Shown piece by piece: positions 60,246 to 60,274 of a stretch of DNA of 60,274 bases. Position 1 is the stretch's first letter, and each line of letters begins with the position of its first letter. The notes under the pieces are model-generated. The model was given only the letters and a program-made list of their open reading frames with translations, was not told where the DNA came from and did no database searches. A program made the translations under genes and the position numbers. The stretch spans positions 1-60,274 of the forward strand of contig NZ_JANQOM010000004.1 of the NCBI RefSeq assembly GCF_028289625.1. Direction: 5' to 3'. This DNA comes from Winogradskyella sp. GTDB lineage: Bacteria > Bacteroidota > Bacteroidia > Flavobacteriales > Flavobacteriaceae.

Positions 60246-60274
60246 GAAGAAAAAAAGGTGTTAAGACAAACGCT

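Noticed and set aside
1..60274. tRNA or rRNA genes, prophage, insertion sequences
   Set aside because: I looked for CCA-ended cloverleaf sequences, rRNA signatures, transposase and integrase motifs and phage structural genes, and found none on either strand.

Overview
The window (60,274 bp) is an AT-rich chromosomal segment from a member of the Bacteroidota, most likely a marine Flavobacteriaceae. The evidence is a type IX secretion (T9SS) type A C-terminal domain (679-1695), a type B/CHU_C domain (32417-36217), many Cys-Ser/Asn/Asp-rich lipoproteins, DUF4251, DUF5916 and HEAT-type anti-sigma proteins, LytS/LytTR two-component pairs, and TAnnTTTG-type -7 promoter elements. Genus cannot be fixed from sequence alone. 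I see no rRNA, tRNA, CRISPR, transposase, integrase or phage gene.

Layout. 1-13.5 kb: housekeeping and envelope genes (acyl-CoA thioesterase, T9SS cargo, YbdG-type MscS channel, DUF3817, DUF4251, cold-shock protein, GyrI-like protein, M23 peptidase, DEAH helicase, two paralogous lipoproteins, DUF2237, DUF2452, SLC12-like transporter). 13.9-20.1 kb: a minus-strand cluster of lipoprotein, coiled-coil/beta-barrel outer-membrane protein, EEP nuclease-fold enzyme and phospholipase-D-fold enzyme; this is the best candidate for an undescribed system. 20.5-31 kb: regulatory genes separated by dispersed intergenic repeats (LytTR two-component pair, DUF1028-serine hydrolase fusion, cyclase-like/AraC regulator, ECF sigma/anti-sigma/DUF4097 operon, TlpA-like protein, M50-TPR protein). 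31-37 kb: LamG lipoprotein, a 1266-residue T9SS type B surface protein and a dienelactone hydrolase. 37.2-51.0 kb: a six-gene minus-strand operon for peptide or acyl-amino-acid scavenging (sortilin-like protein, S9 peptidase, gamma-glutamyltransferase, YfcC transporter, M20 deacetylase, second sortilin-like protein), closed by a strong terminator at 37167-37194. 51-60 kb: membrane-anchored HNH protein, DUF5916 barrel, NTF2-like protein, serine hydrolase, second LytS/LytTR pair, a repeat-motif secreted protein and an MltF-like transglycosylase.

Main discovery. Three separate single genes for exported proteins (T9SS protein 679-1695; lipoprotein 7811-8320; serine hydrolase 54567-55844) each sit between a sequence and a diverged, partly decayed second copy of it. 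The thioesterase 3' end recurs as a relic at 1755-1886. The helicase 3' end recurs without gaps as a relic at about 8386-8532 (I counted 92/120 identical bases in its last 120). The approximately 200-bp region upstream of the histidine kinase recurs at 54333-54534 (about 72% identical). This looks like a repeated mode of single-gene acquisition that leaves diverged direct duplications, with no mobile-element gene in sight.

Other points: both LytTR two-component systems are divergent from a serine-hydrolase gene; a signal peptide appears to end exactly before the predicted Ntn-type Thr of a DUF1028 domain; and a perfect 18-bp palindrome at 9489-9506 supplies a consensus -7 element to both strands. 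All functional statements rest on motif recognition by eye.
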